Source: Chloroflexota bacterium
GTDB lineage: Bacteria; Chloroflexota; Dehalococcoidia; Lucifugimonadales; JADFKI01
Reading direction: 5' to 3'
Length of the DNA: 36,910 bases
Assembly (NCBI GenBank): GCA_009840355.1
Contig: VXNZ01000026.1
Span: 1-36,910 of the forward strand
Part shown: positions 7,356-15,530 of the stretch, one piece after another
How positions within the stretch are numbered: position 1 is the first letter of the stretch
How the letters are laid out: each line of letters begins with the position of its first letter
Translations under genes and position numbers: made by a program
Notes under the pieces: model-generated
The model's database searches: none
What the model saw: the letters and a program-made list of their open reading frames with translations, nothing else
What the model was told of the DNA's origin: nothing

Positions 7356-8342
7356 ATGCCTAACTTAAGCAATTTCCGACGAATAGGTGGCGTGTGGAGC
7401 GTCGCCATGATAATGAGCTTGGCGCTTATTTTCGCGCTGGCGTGCGGCGGTGGGGAACAGACGCCCGCAGCCCCGGCCGCTACCGCGGGAGCTGCTCCGG
7501 TGATGGCGCTGAGTGGCACAATCGAAATCGACGGCTCTAGCACAGTCTTCCCCGTGTCCGAGGCGGTCGCTGAAGAGTTCGGCAAGCTGCATCGCGATGT
7601 GCGCGTCAATGTTGGCGTATCCGGGACGGGTGGCGGCTTCAAGCGCTTCACCGTAGGCGAGATCGACATCTCCGACGCTTCTCGTCCCATCAGGGAGAAC
7701 GAGGCAGCCGTTGCTGAAGAGAATGGAATCGAATATTACCCGCTGCGTGTCGCAATGGATGGCTTGTCCGTGATGGTAAGCCTTGAGAACGACTTCGTGG
7801 AGTGCCTGTCCACCGACCAGCTCAAGATGATATGGGAGCCGGGCAGCACCGTCTCCCAGTGGAGCGATGTGAACTCCGGCTGGCCCTCCAAAGACATCGC
7901 CCTCTACGGTCCCGACACCGACTCCGGCACTTTCGACTACTTCACCGAGGAAGTCATGGGTGAGGCACAGCTGAGCCGCCCGGACTACACGGCGAGCGCG
8001 GACGACAATGTGCTGGTGCAAGGCATTGCCGGCGGCAGGTACTCGCTAGGCTACTTCGGCTATTCGTACTATCAGGAAAATGTGGACAAGCTGAAACTGG
8101 TTGCGGTTGACTCCGGCAACGGCTGCGTACTTCCCACATCCGAGAGCATCGAAAACGGCAGCTACTCGCCGTTATCCCGTCCGCTGTTCATCTATGTGAG
8201 CAAGCAGAGCATGGAGCGTCCTGAAGTGAAGGCATTCGTGGAGTTCTACTTGGACAACGCGGCAGAGTTGTCGCAAGAAGTCGGCTATATTAAGCTCGGC
8301 GACGCCGAGTACGCCGCCAACCGTGACATGATCAAGCAGTAA
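7356..8342 (+). CDS. pstS: Phosphate-binding lipoprotein PstS
   Basis: 328 aa from ATG 7356. Residues 1-30 are a lipoprotein signal ending in FALAC (Cys30), followed by a short Pro/Ala linker. The mature part is a periplasmic-type phosphate-binding fold: DGSSTVFPVSEAVAEEF and SGTGGGFKRF carry the phosphate-contacting loops, then ISDASRPI, and YGPDTDSGTFDYF (the conserved Ser-Gly-Thr hinge motif). It captures phosphate for the PstCAB importer. I prefer 7356 over an upstream in-frame ATG at 7266 because the signal peptide then begins correctly and GAGGAGG lies upstream, though at a longish 15-nt spacing. pstC, pstA, pstB and phoU do not follow; a terminator does. So this is a solitary copy, or the transporter is encoded elsewhere. 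Confidence 0.92.
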   Translation: MPNLSNFRRIGGVWSVAMIMSLALIFALACGGGEQTPAAPAATAGAAPVMALSGTIEIDGSSTVFPVSEAVAEEFGKLHRDVRVNVGVSGTGGGFKRFTVGEIDISDASRPIRENEAAVAEENGIEYYPLRVAMDGLSVMVSLENDFVECLSTDQLKMIWEPGSTVSQWSDVNSGWPSKDIALYGPDTDSGTFDYFTEEVMGEAQLSRPDYTASADDNVLVQGIAGGRYSLGYFGYSYYQENVDKLKLVAVDSGNGCVLPTSESIENGSYSPLSRPLFIYVSKQSMERPEVKAFVEFYLDNAAELSQEVGYIKLGDAEYAANRDMIKQ

Positions 8343-8374
8343 TACCCAAACCTAGAAAACTCTTTTCCCAAGTA

Positions 8375-8418
8375 TGGCGCATGCGGGCTCCCTCCTTCGC
8401 ATGCGTCATCACTTTTTT
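8375..8418 (+). terminator. Rho-independent terminator of pstS
   Basis: TGGCGCATGCG (8375-8385) pairs with CGCATGCGTCA (8398-8408), 11 bp including one G-U pair, with a 12-nt loop. After ATC-AC a run of six T follows (8413-8418). It starts 33 bp after the pstS stop. Confidence 0.85.
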
Positions 8419-8453
8419 GTCCCGTCGATGCCGCCACTGCGACGGCGTTGCCA

Positions 8454-8494
8454 CTTTGGATGGGCGCAAGGGCGCGAATTGCCCTCATCCAAAG
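8454..8494 (-). terminator. Hairpin at the 3' end of the sulfatase operon
   Basis: CTTTGGATG (8454-8462) and CATCCAAAG (8486-8494) form a 9-bp stem that continues inward with GC pairs around one bulge. It lies 29 bp past the sulfatase stop on the minus strand. There is no T run, so it may be an mRNA 3'-end stabiliser rather than a terminator. Confidence 0.4.
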
Positions 8495-8522
8495 CCACAA
8501 GCCACCGCACACACCACCGCGC

Positions 8523-10019
8523 TTATAAACTAGGCAATGGCGCACTATCTCCTGTCCGCTGCTGCCACATCCGCAGGCGTGCCGACATGTCGATCACGCG
8601 GTCGCGCTGTGCAGGGTCGTCGAACAGGTTCGTCATTTCGTACGGGTCGCTGTTCATGTCGAACAGCTCACCTTGGTCGCCGGCGCAGAGGGCAAGCTTC
8701 CACCTGTCCGGCGTGATGATGCAGCGCCTTGGCAGCGCGTTCATGCGGTTGATCGCGGCGCTGCCAAGGAAGCGGTCGGGTAGGTTGTCGCTGTTGCCGT
8801 TCCACTCCACGACGACTTCGTTGGCGCTAAGGTCGGCGTCACCGCGCAGCACGGGTGCTAGGCTTTTGCCCTGCAGGTGCGAAGGTGGCGTCTGTCCGAG
8901 CAGGTCGAGCAGCGTGGGAACGAGATCGATGTGGCTTGCGCTGCCTTCGAGCATCGTCTGCTCGCCGCTCAGCCACGGCACGCGCATCGTCAGCGGCACA
9001 CGCGCCGATTCCTCATAGAACGACCGCTTCTCCAGCATGCCGTGGTCGCCTGCCATCTCGCCATGTTCGCTTGTGAACACGACAACCGTGTTGTCCGCGA
9101 CGCCGGCACGCTCCAGCGCGTCGGTAATCTTCTGCACCATGCGATCGACTAGCGTGACGTTTGCAAGATAATGCGCGCGCAGCGTGCGCCAGCCGATCTC
9201 GGTCGTCAGGTCTTGCCCGGACGCGGGATTGTGCGCCATATATGGGTCTTGGGACGGGTCACCGCCTTCATACATATACTGAGTATAGTAGTAGCCTCGC
9301 ACGCGGTTGTACAGCGACACGTTCTCCGGGCGCTGCAAGAACGCCGGACCGACGGGCAATTGCGCCGGGTCGTACATATCGTTCAGCGGACCGTGATACG
9401 GCGGATGCGGCTCGAATGTGCTCACATACAGCACGAACGGCTTGTCGCTGTTGCGCTCGATGAAGTCCGCTGCTTGGTCACCGAGGAACGACGCCATTTG
9501 AAACTCTTCAGGCAGCTCTGATCGTGCGGCAGGCGAGAAGATATACTTGCCCGGCATTCGCTCCAAGTCCGGCTTGAAGCCGTTCGCGACTAGGTGATTC
9601 CAGTATGTGCTATAGACATTGCGGTACTCGCGGCGCGTGTACTCGGGCAGGTGGCCGTCCTCGGTGCTCACCCACTCGTCGAAGCCGTGCTGCCGTATCA
9701 CATCGTCGCCCAAGTGCCACTTGCCGTAGTAGCCGCAGTAGTATTCTTCCGGCAGCATCTCGGCGATTACCGGCGTCTCGCGCGGGAGCACCAGCTGGTT
9801 CACGACCGGACCCGCCTCGTGCGGATATAGCCCAGTCATGATGGAAGCGCGCGCCGGCGTGCAGACCGGCTGCGTGACATAGGCATTCCGGAACACGAAA
9901 CTCTGTGCGGCGAGCGCGTTCAGATTCGGCACATTCAGCCAGTCGTTGCCGTAGCACGCCATGGTATCCGCGCGCTGCTGGTCGCTGAATATGAACACGA
10001 GATTAGGTCTGTCTGCCAT
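8523..10019 (-). CDS. Type I sulfatase (arylsulfatase/choline-sulfatase-like)
   Basis: 498 aa of the formylglycine-dependent sulfatase family, which hydrolyses sulfate esters. The N-terminus RPNLVFIFSDQQRADTM gives the first metal-binding Asp (Asp13). CTPAR at 53-57 is the full C-x-P-x-R signature, with Cys53 oxidised to formylglycine by a maturase not in this window. Later motifs include GKWHLGD, the TSEHGEMAGDHGMLEKRSFYEE metal-site block and HIDLVPTLLDLLG. No signal peptide is seen, which points to a cytoplasmic enzyme. ATG 10019 is chosen over an upstream TTG because AAAGGAG lies just before it. It is the last gene of the minus-strand run after a peptide-type ABC importer, so the transported compound may be sulfated (inference). 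Confidence 0.92.
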   Translation of the reverse strand: MADRPNLVFIFSDQQRADTMACYGNDWLNVPNLNALAAQSFVFRNAYVTQPVCTPARASIMTGLYPHEAGPVVNQLVLPRETPVIAEMLPEEYYCGYYGKWHLGDDVIRQHGFDEWVSTEDGHLPEYTRREYRNVYSTYWNHLVANGFKPDLERMPGKYIFSPAARSELPEEFQMASFLGDQAADFIERNSDKPFVLYVSTFEPHPPYHGPLNDMYDPAQLPVGPAFLQRPENVSLYNRVRGYYYTQYMYEGGDPSQDPYMAHNPASGQDLTTEIGWRTLRAHYLANVTLVDRMVQKITDALERAGVADNTVVVFTSEHGEMAGDHGMLEKRSFYEESARVPLTMRVPWLSGEQTMLEGSASHIDLVPTLLDLLGQTPPSHLQGKSLAPVLRGDADLSANEVVVEWNGNSDNLPDRFLGSAAINRMNALPRRCIITPDRWKLALCAGDQGELFDMNSDPYEMTNLFDDPAQRDRVIDMSARLRMWQQRTGDSAPLPSL

Positions 10020-10127
10020 CGTCAACTCCTTTGTCTATCTACGGACACCGTTTCGCTTGGATAGAAAAGTCTGGGCGGAATGCCATATCCTGCTGCGACC
10101 CATACTCTATGCAATTGCGCGAATAGT

Positions 10128-11048
10128 CTAGCGCACATTCCGCAGTCTGGGGTCTAGCACGTCGCGCAGCGAATCGCCGAACAGGTTGATTGCCAGCACG
10201 ACGAGGGTGATAGCCAGACCCGGCGCAATTGCGATGTGCGGCGCGAAATGGAAGCTCTGCTGTGCGCGCGTGAGCATATTGCCCCAAGACGGGATAGGCG
10301 GCTGTATGCCAATGCCGAGGAAGCTCAGCGCCGCCTCAGCCGTTATTGCCGCGCCGACGCTGACCGCCACCAGCACCATGGACACGGGCAGCGAATTCGG
10401 CACGAGATGGCGGAATATGATACGCGCATCCGAGCTGCCGATGGCACGCGCCGCCTCGACATACTGCATGTTGCTCAATGTCAGTGCGCGTGAACGCACC
10501 ACGCGCACTGAACTCGCGCTGTAGCTGACCGCAAGCGCAATAATGACCACCGGCACGGTAAATCCGAACGCAACGGTTATCGTCATGGCGACGACGATGC
10601 CCGGCAAAATTAGCACCGTATCGACCAGCCGCTGCACAAGCAAGTCGAATAGCTTGCCGAAGTACGCGCTCGCGATGCCCAGCACCGTGCCGAATGCGAC
10701 TCCGATGAGCGGCGCCATAATTCCCACGAACATGGATACTCGTCCGCCGTACAGCAGTCTGCTCACCAAATCGCGGCCGAGTTCGTCCGTGCCAAGCCAC
10801 AGTGTGCCCTCTTCGATTGTCGCTTCGGACATTGGCGGCAGCAGCTGACGCGCTACCGTGCGGTCGGACCTGAAGGGCGATACGAGGTCCGCCAGCAGCA
10901 CCAGCAATATTATCGTGATGAGGACAATGCCGCCGATCGCGCCTGTCGGGTGGCTGCGCCCGAAGTCCAGTAGGCCGCTGCGAATCCGCGCTGCCTTGGT
11001 TATCGAGACTGTACCTTGCATCGCCGCGTCGGGCGTGGCTTGCTGCAA
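10128..11048 (-). CDS. ABC transporter permease, DppC/OppC type
   Basis: 306 aa, the second permease of a peptide/nickel-class importer. An N-terminal helix (GAIGGIVLITIILLVLLADLVSPF) is followed by the family motif WLGTDELGRDLVSRLLYGGR, five further membrane segments, and the coupling (EAA) loop EAARAIGSSDARIIFRHLVPNS, which docks to the ATPase. The C-terminus GDSLRDVLDPRLRNVR is standard for DppC. The start appears to be TTG with AAAGG about ten bases before it; an ATG nine codons downstream has no ribosome site. It follows the DppB-type gene by 60 bp. Confidence 0.9.
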   Translation of the reverse strand: MQQATPDAAMQGTVSITKAARIRSGLLDFGRSHPTGAIGGIVLITIILLVLLADLVSPFRSDRTVARQLLPPMSEATIEEGTLWLGTDELGRDLVSRLLYGGRVSMFVGIMAPLIGVAFGTVLGIASAYFGKLFDLLVQRLVDTVLILPGIVVAMTITVAFGFTVPVVIIALAVSYSASSVRVVRSRALTLSNMQYVEAARAIGSSDARIIFRHLVPNSLPVSMVLVAVSVGAAITAEAALSFLGIGIQPPIPSWGNMLTRAQQSFHFAPHIAIAPGLAITLVVLAINLFGDSLRDVLDPRLRNVR

Positions 11049-11108
11049 TTGAGATGTGCCTTTCAGGTGTTACTGTCGATTGCCGGTTAGTCTATTGTAG
11101 GCCGGCGG

Positions 11109-12062
11109 CTATTCGTAGCGGATGCGCGGGTCTATCCACGCGTAGAGCAGGTCGATGACCAGTATCCACAGCATCATGAATAGCGCGAGTATCAGCACGA
11201 TGCCTTGCACCATTACGAAGTCGCGCGCGCTGGTCGCATCGACTATCTGCTGTCCTAGTCCGGGAAGCGTGAATATACGCTCGATGATGACCGCGCCGTC
11301 CATCAGCGCCGCCACGAGCAAGCCCGCCATCGTCAGCACCGGGATGATGGCGTTGGCGAGCGCGTGCCGCAGGGTTACGACCCAGGGACCCAGCCCTTTG
11401 GCGCGCGCCGTGCGAATGTAATCGTCGCCTATGACTTCCAGCATCGTGGAGCGCGTCATCCTGCTGATGGTGGACGCCGAGCGAAAGCCTATCACCGCGG
11501 CAGGCAGAATCAGCCGCTTTAGTGCGGTGAACGGCTCTTCGAAGACGCTTACATGCTGCACAGGCGGTATCCAATTGAAGAACTTGACTAGGAAAAGCAG
11601 CATTAATATCGCCACCCAGAAGTTGGGCATCGCGATTCCCGCAGCCGTGATGACGCGAATAGTCTGGTCAACCCAACTGCCGCGCCAGATTGCCGATATT
11701 ACGCCCAGCGGCAGCGACCACGCCAGCGCGACCACCACAGATAGGAAGGCAAGCGTCGCCGTAACTTCTATCTTGCTGGCGAGCGCGTCCCAGACCGGGC
11801 GGTCGGCGTAGCGCGAATAGCCTAGGTCGCCGCGTAGGATGTCGCTGAGCCAGCGCCAGTATTGCACATAAAGCGGGTCGTTCAAGCCCCACGCCTCGCG
11901 CAGCGCCTCGATGTCCTCGATGGACGCCACGGATTCCTCGCCCGATGTGATGAACAGCGCCTGATCCCCCGGCAGCACGCGCAGCATGAAGAACAGTATC
12001 GTGCCGAGTAGGAAGAGTGTCGGGATTATCAGGACAAGCCGTCGGAGCGTGTATTTCCACAC
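11109..12062 (-). CDS. ABC transporter permease, DppB/OppB type
   Basis: 317 aa, the first permease of the same importer. The N-terminus WKYTLRRLVLIIPTLFLLGTILFFMLRVLPGD is typical of DppB/OppB. The central part has the EAA-type coupling loop (DYIRTARAKGLGPWVVTLRHALANAIIPVLTM) and a C-terminus ending YAWIDPRIRYE, also diagnostic. I choose GTG 12062: it reproduces the family N-terminus and has GAGG upstream, whereas the longer frame would need a TTG at 12104 with no ribosome site. Partners are the lipoprotein upstream and the DppC-type permease downstream. Confidence 0.88.
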   Translation of the reverse strand: MWKYTLRRLVLIIPTLFLLGTILFFMLRVLPGDQALFITSGEESVASIEDIEALREAWGLNDPLYVQYWRWLSDILRGDLGYSRYADRPVWDALASKIEVTATLAFLSVVVALAWSLPLGVISAIWRGSWVDQTIRVITAAGIAMPNFWVAILMLLFLVKFFNWIPPVQHVSVFEEPFTALKRLILPAAVIGFRSASTISRMTRSTMLEVIGDDYIRTARAKGLGPWVVTLRHALANAIIPVLTMAGLLVAALMDGAVIIERIFTLPGLGQQIVDATSARDFVMVQGIVLILALFMMLWILVIDLLYAWIDPRIRYE

Positions 12063-12188
12063 GGGTGAACCTGCCTCAATTGCTGCCTTAATGCGCAGGC
12101 GCAAGGGATGCGGCTCGGCATATCAATGCCGGATCGTGCCAAATCAAGGCAATATCACGCCGTACCGCGCCGCGCGCTAAACGATAAG

Positions 12189-12227
12189 CGGCAGCAGGGG
12201 CGGGCAAATGCCATGCACCTGCTGCCG
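12189..12227 (-). other. Intercistronic hairpin between binding-protein and permease genes
   Basis: CGGCAGCAGG (12189-12198) and CCTGCTGCCG (12218-12227) form a perfect 10-bp stem just past the stop of the binding-protein gene, without a T run. Hairpins at this spot in binding-protein-dependent operons often stabilise the upstream message, so that the binding protein exceeds the permeases. That role is inferred. Confidence 0.55.
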
Positions 12228-12241
12228 GAGTATAAGATCGA

Positions 12242-14113
12242 TTACCTCTGCGGCGCGCCTTCGCTCAGCCACACGTCGTAAATCCGAGTCTGGATGAACT
12301 TCATCGCCGGGATGGGATCCCAGTTATTCACATAAGACCAAGAAAGCTTGTACTCGTTGAAACGCAGAGTGGGGACTTTTGGAATCCACTGCTCGCGCAT
12401 AATCGTGTCGAGCTCCTTGAACTGCGCATTGCGCTCCGGTCCGGGGAATGTTCGCTTGATTTCGGAGACCTTGTCCAAGTATTCCTGCGGCGGCGCGGCG
12501 TTGTGGTAGAAGGCACCCGCGCCGGGCAGATAGAACAGGTCGATGAAGTTCACAGGGTTCGCCATCGCGACGGCATGGCTGTCGAACATCACCTCGTAGT
12601 TGCCTTCCTGACCACGCGCACGCAGCGGCGCGGTCTCGTAAGTCTCGATGTTCATCTTGATGCCGATGTCCTCGAGCTGCTGCACGATAATCTGCGCGCT
12701 GTCGTTGTTCGCGCCGGAGATGCCCGCGTTCGCCGTGAACTCGGTTACGCCCAGTTCTTCGAACAGACGCTTTGCCTCTGCCTGCGCTTCCTCACGAGTT
12801 GCCTGATCATATCCGTAGTATGTCGAGACATCGCTCAGGTTGGGGTCGGCAGTGCCAAGGAAGCTCACCTGCACGAAGTTGGCGGGCAGCTCTGCTATCG
12901 GCGTGGAAAGCGTCGCCTGTATCGGCGCGCGATGCACGGCGAGGTATAGCGCCCTGCGCGCGCGGATGTCGTCGAACGGAGCCTTTTCGCCATTCATAGA
13001 TATGTACATCACGCCGGGGCTGAACGCCGCTTCCAGGTCTATCTGGTCGCCCAGCGATTCCTTGACGCCCCATGCGCTCGCCAGATTCATTGGTGCGGAT
13101 AGGTCGATGCGGTTGGTTGCAAGCGCCGCCGCTTGTGTGTCCCAGTCGGTGAACTGGATGGTCGTAACCAAGTCTAGGTATGGATACGGCGAGCCGTCCG
13201 GCGCATTGCGGAAGTAATTCGGATTCGGCTCGGACAGCACGAAACTGTCGCGCTCGGTGTCCTTGACTTGGAACGCGCCCGTGCCAATCAGGCGGTCGGG
13301 CGAGTTTATCCCGCCTTCCAGCTCGACTATGTGCTTGGGCAGCATTATGTGCCACGCGTCCGCTAGGTCCAGCAGGAAATCGGCGCTAGGCTGCTTCAGT
13401 GACACCTTGAATGTGGTGTCGTCTATCTTCTCCGTGCCGGCGATGTTTTTGAAGCCGCCCACGCGAGGCTGCGGGATGCCTTCAGGCGGGTTCGCCCAAC
13501 GGTCAAGCGTGAACTCGATGTCTTCCACTGTCAGCGGGTTGCCGTCGTGCCACTGCACGCCCTCGACCAGGTTGACCGTTATCTCGTCAACAGTAGGCGC
13601 AAACTCCCATGTATCGCCGAGGTCGGGCAGCACGTCGATGCCGTTGCGCGGGTTGAACTGCAGGATGCCGCTGTAGTGCCGGTTGAAGTGCTCGGTGAAG
13701 TGCCACACGCCCGCCTGCGTCATGTCCCACTTAGGCGGGAACACGCGCGGACCTACGCCCCAGATGAAATGTCCTCCGCGCCGCACATCGCCGGATCCCA
13801 TCATCGCCGCCGGAGCCGCAGACCTGCCCGCGGGCCTAGTCGGCTGCGCTATTGGCTGCGCCGGTGCGGGTATGACTTGTGATTGGAAGCCCGGGAGTGC
13901 GGGCGCCGCCGGCGCGGGCGCGGCTGGAGCTTGCGGCTGTTGGGCGGCTTGTGCCGGAGCGGGCGCGGCCGGCGCCGCCGGAGCCGCAGCGGGCGCCGCC
14001 TGTGCAGGCGCGGCTACGGGCTGTGCAACCTCCGCCGGTGCGGAACCGCATGCGAGCGCAGCAAGCGTAAATAACGCCGCTGCCATAAGTGCAACTGTCC
14101 TCATGATTTTCAT
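12242..14113 (-). CDS. Peptide/opine-type ABC substrate-binding lipoprotein (SBP family 5)
   Basis: A 623-aa extracytoplasmic solute-binding protein of the SBP_bac_5 (DppA/OppA) family. Residues 1-22 are a lipoprotein signal ending LAALAC. About 25-95 is a long Ala/Pro/Gln-rich linker, and the rest is the binding fold, with LPDLGDTWEFAPTVDEITVNLVEGVQWHDGNPLTVEDIEFTLDRW as the diagnostic N-lobe region. The ligand could be a peptide, sugar oligomer or other organic compound; the family alone does not tell. ATG 14113 and ATG 14104 are both possible starts (the second has GGAG nine bases upstream). It is the first gene of the run binding protein, DppB, DppC, sulfatase. The two ATPase genes usual for this class are absent from the window. 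Confidence 0.9.
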   Translation of the reverse strand: MKIMRTVALMAAALFTLAALACGSAPAEVAQPVAAPAQAAPAAAPAAPAAPAPAQAAQQPQAPAAPAPAAPALPGFQSQVIPAPAQPIAQPTRPAGRSAAPAAMMGSGDVRRGGHFIWGVGPRVFPPKWDMTQAGVWHFTEHFNRHYSGILQFNPRNGIDVLPDLGDTWEFAPTVDEITVNLVEGVQWHDGNPLTVEDIEFTLDRWANPPEGIPQPRVGGFKNIAGTEKIDDTTFKVSLKQPSADFLLDLADAWHIMLPKHIVELEGGINSPDRLIGTGAFQVKDTERDSFVLSEPNPNYFRNAPDGSPYPYLDLVTTIQFTDWDTQAAALATNRIDLSAPMNLASAWGVKESLGDQIDLEAAFSPGVMYISMNGEKAPFDDIRARRALYLAVHRAPIQATLSTPIAELPANFVQVSFLGTADPNLSDVSTYYGYDQATREEAQAEAKRLFEELGVTEFTANAGISGANNDSAQIIVQQLEDIGIKMNIETYETAPLRARGQEGNYEVMFDSHAVAMANPVNFIDLFYLPGAGAFYHNAAPPQEYLDKVSEIKRTFPGPERNAQFKELDTIMREQWIPKVPTLRFNEYKLSWSYVNNWDPIPAMKFIQTRIYDVWLSEGAPQR

Positions 14114-14683
14114 CTCCGTCCCTTAATGATAGGATTTGGCAGAACTTTAAGGCAAAGTCTCGCATTTAGTCAAGTGATGCAGAGGACATCTCGTATATCC
14201 TGAAAGTTCCTTGAAAATCAAAGAGGCATAACATAAACCGTATCTGGTTTAGCGGAAGGGAGCCCGCATATCCCGGGCGACAAATTGATGGGTGAGAGAT
14301 GGAGGCACAAGCAGGCCAAATACTATGGCTATGATCCCGATGACAGGTATGATCTGGAAGAAACGATCCGGCACGGGTCCCTGGCATTAAAGGGATACAC
14401 TGGGTCTTGAATATTACTACAGAGAAATATAGTCAAGGAACTGACGTTGGGTGTTTCCAAGAATTGATGCTATTGCTCCCGATTCTCCTATTGGCCAGAT
14501 TTCAACCTAGCACGAGATTATTGGGTGACAATTGTCTTTGACTGGTAGCAACGCGCCATTCAGCCCTCTATCACCGCGAATAGCAGCGTTGCTGATATTA
14601 GAACACACAACATGGGTGAATGAAGATTATTCTCTCTCTGTATTTGCTCGATATATTGTCAGTCTTGAAGTAACGCGCAGGTG
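14114..14683. other. Long intergenic region between divergent ABC operon and lexA
   Basis: About 570 bp, AT-richer than the flanking genes. It should hold the minus-strand promoter of the ABC/sulfatase operon, though I could not point to a clear -35/-10 pair. The only coding-like piece is the small plus-strand frame at 14288-14410. No long repeat was seen. Confidence 0.4.
14288..14410 (+). CDS. Possible small hypothetical protein
   Basis: A 40-codon frame starting MGERWRHKQAKYYGYDPDD and continuing RYDLEETIRHGSLALKGYTG. The composition, rich in charged and aromatic residues with few rare codons, looks more protein-like than random sequence. The frame also stays open 17 codons further upstream to a TAA at 14234. 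There is no clear Shine-Dalgarno and no family I recognise. It may be a remnant of a longer gene. Confidence 0.25.
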   Translation: MGERWRHKQAKYYGYDPDDRYDLEETIRHGSLALKGYTGS

Positions 14684-14713
14684 TTGACACTTTCGTTCTA
14701 TGTGCTGTACACT
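14684..14713 (+). promoter_or_regulatory. lexA promoter
   Basis: TTGACA at 14684-14689 is a consensus -35, and TACACT at 14708-14713 a fair -10, with an 18-bp spacer. Transcription would start near 14720, inside the inverted repeat at 14709-14749 and about 55 nt before the lexA ATG. Confidence 0.65.
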
Positions 14714-14749
14714 GCGAACATGCGTACTTTGGGCGCATGTTCGCAGTGT
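14709..14749 (+). promoter_or_regulatory. 41-bp perfect inverted repeat over the lexA promoter (putative operator)
   Basis: Arms ACACTGCGAACATGCG (14709-14724) and CGCATGTTCGCAGTGT (14734-14749) are perfectly complementary over 16 bp with a 9-bp centre. Each arm holds CGAACATGCG, which resembles a CGAAC half of the Gram-positive type LexA box (CGAAC-N4-GTTCG). The -10 box overlaps the left arm. Autorepression by LexA is the simplest reading. Confidence 0.6.
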
Positions 14750-14774
14750 TTCAGTTCCAGACAAGGAGGGTGCA

Positions 14775-15440
14775 ATGACTACAAACGTAACCGCAAAGCC
14801 GAAGAAAAAGCTGTCCGAGCGCCAAAGCAACATTCTGGCGTTCATCAAGAAGTTCATGGGCGAGAACCAGTTCCCGCCTACCGTGCGCGACATCCAGGCC
14901 GGCTGCCAGATAAGCTCGACGTCGGTCGTGGACTACAACCTGCATATCCTGCAGCGACATGGCTACCTGCGCCGGTTGCCCGAAGTCTCGCGTGGCATCG
15001 AGCTGCTGGGCGAACACGCGGTATCCCGCTCCAACGTGGTCGCGATTCCCATCTACGGCAGCATCGCCGCCGGTGAGCCGCTGCACATCCCGTCCGTGGC
15101 ATCGCGGCACACGGACGAGTTCGAGTCCTACGATGTTCCGCTGTCCATGGTAACAGGCACCGAGGATGCCTACGGTCTGCGCGTCAAGGGCGATTCCATG
15201 ATAGACGCCTTCATCGCAGACGGCGATCTGGTAATCATGCAGCCGGCTGAGACCGCCGCCACCGGCGAAATGGTCGCCGCCGAACTGCGCGACCGCGACG
15301 AAGTTACGCTCAAGCGCTTCTTTCTCGAAGGCAATACCGTCCGCCTGCAGCCGGAAAACGCTTCAATGGATCCCATCCGCGTCCCAGCCGAGAATGTGAA
15401 GGTTCGCGGTCGCGTAATCGGAGTCATTCGTTCATTCTAG
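14775..15440 (+). CDS. lexA: LexA repressor, SOS regulator
   Basis: 221 aa. Residues ~14-75 are a winged-helix DNA-binding domain (LSERQSNILAFIKKFMGE, then PPTVRDIQAGCQISSTSVVDYNLHIL). The C-terminal half is the S24 autoprotease. The scissile Ala99-Gly100 lies in SIAAGEPL, the catalytic Ser141 in KGDSM, and the Lys180 in EVTLKRF. RecA-filament contact triggers self-cleavage and derepression of the SOS genes. ATG 14775 is set by AGGAGG six bases upstream. The recognition helix region differs from the E. coli type, fitting the CGAAC-type operator seen upstream. No other SOS gene adjoins it; the helicase at 25942 shows no such operator that I could find. Confidence 0.93.
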   Translation: MTTNVTAKPKKKLSERQSNILAFIKKFMGENQFPPTVRDIQAGCQISSTSVVDYNLHILQRHGYLRRLPEVSRGIELLGEHAVSRSNVVAIPIYGSIAAGEPLHIPSVASRHTDEFESYDVPLSMVTGTEDAYGLRVKGDSMIDAFIADGDLVIMQPAETAATGEMVAAELRDRDEVTLKRFFLEGNTVRLQPENASMDPIRVPAENVKVRGRVIGVIRSF

Positions 15441-15490
15441 TTTGGCAGTACGGGCTAGTTTGGCAGTACGGGCAGGACGCAAAGGACTAA

Positions 15491-15518
15491 CCTATCCTAA
15501 CTATCCTGTCCATCCTGC
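15491..15518. repeat. ATCCTGTCCATCCTG dispersed repeat, copy A
   Basis: The CTATCCTGTCCATCC phrase just before copA recurs as its complement near 31061-31084, with weaker echoes near 18287 and 30150. It is probably a dispersed intergenic repeat, and its end lies next to the copA -10 box. Confidence 0.4.
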
Positions 15519-15524
15519 TATAAT
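15516..15524 (+). promoter_or_regulatory. Extended -10 promoter of copA, giving a leaderless mRNA
   Basis: TGC-TATAAT is a perfect extended -10 box ending at 15524, only six bases before the copA ATG. Transcription would begin at about the A of the ATG, and no Shine-Dalgarno exists. The -35 region is poor, as is usual with an extended -10. Confidence 0.65.
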
Positions 15525-15530
15525 GTAGGC

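Noticed and set aside
14166-14387. 73-codon minus-strand frame upstream of the ABC operon
   Set aside because: No ribosome site and a composition (Pro, Ser, Cys, His-rich) that looks like the shadow of the opposite-strand frame at 14288.
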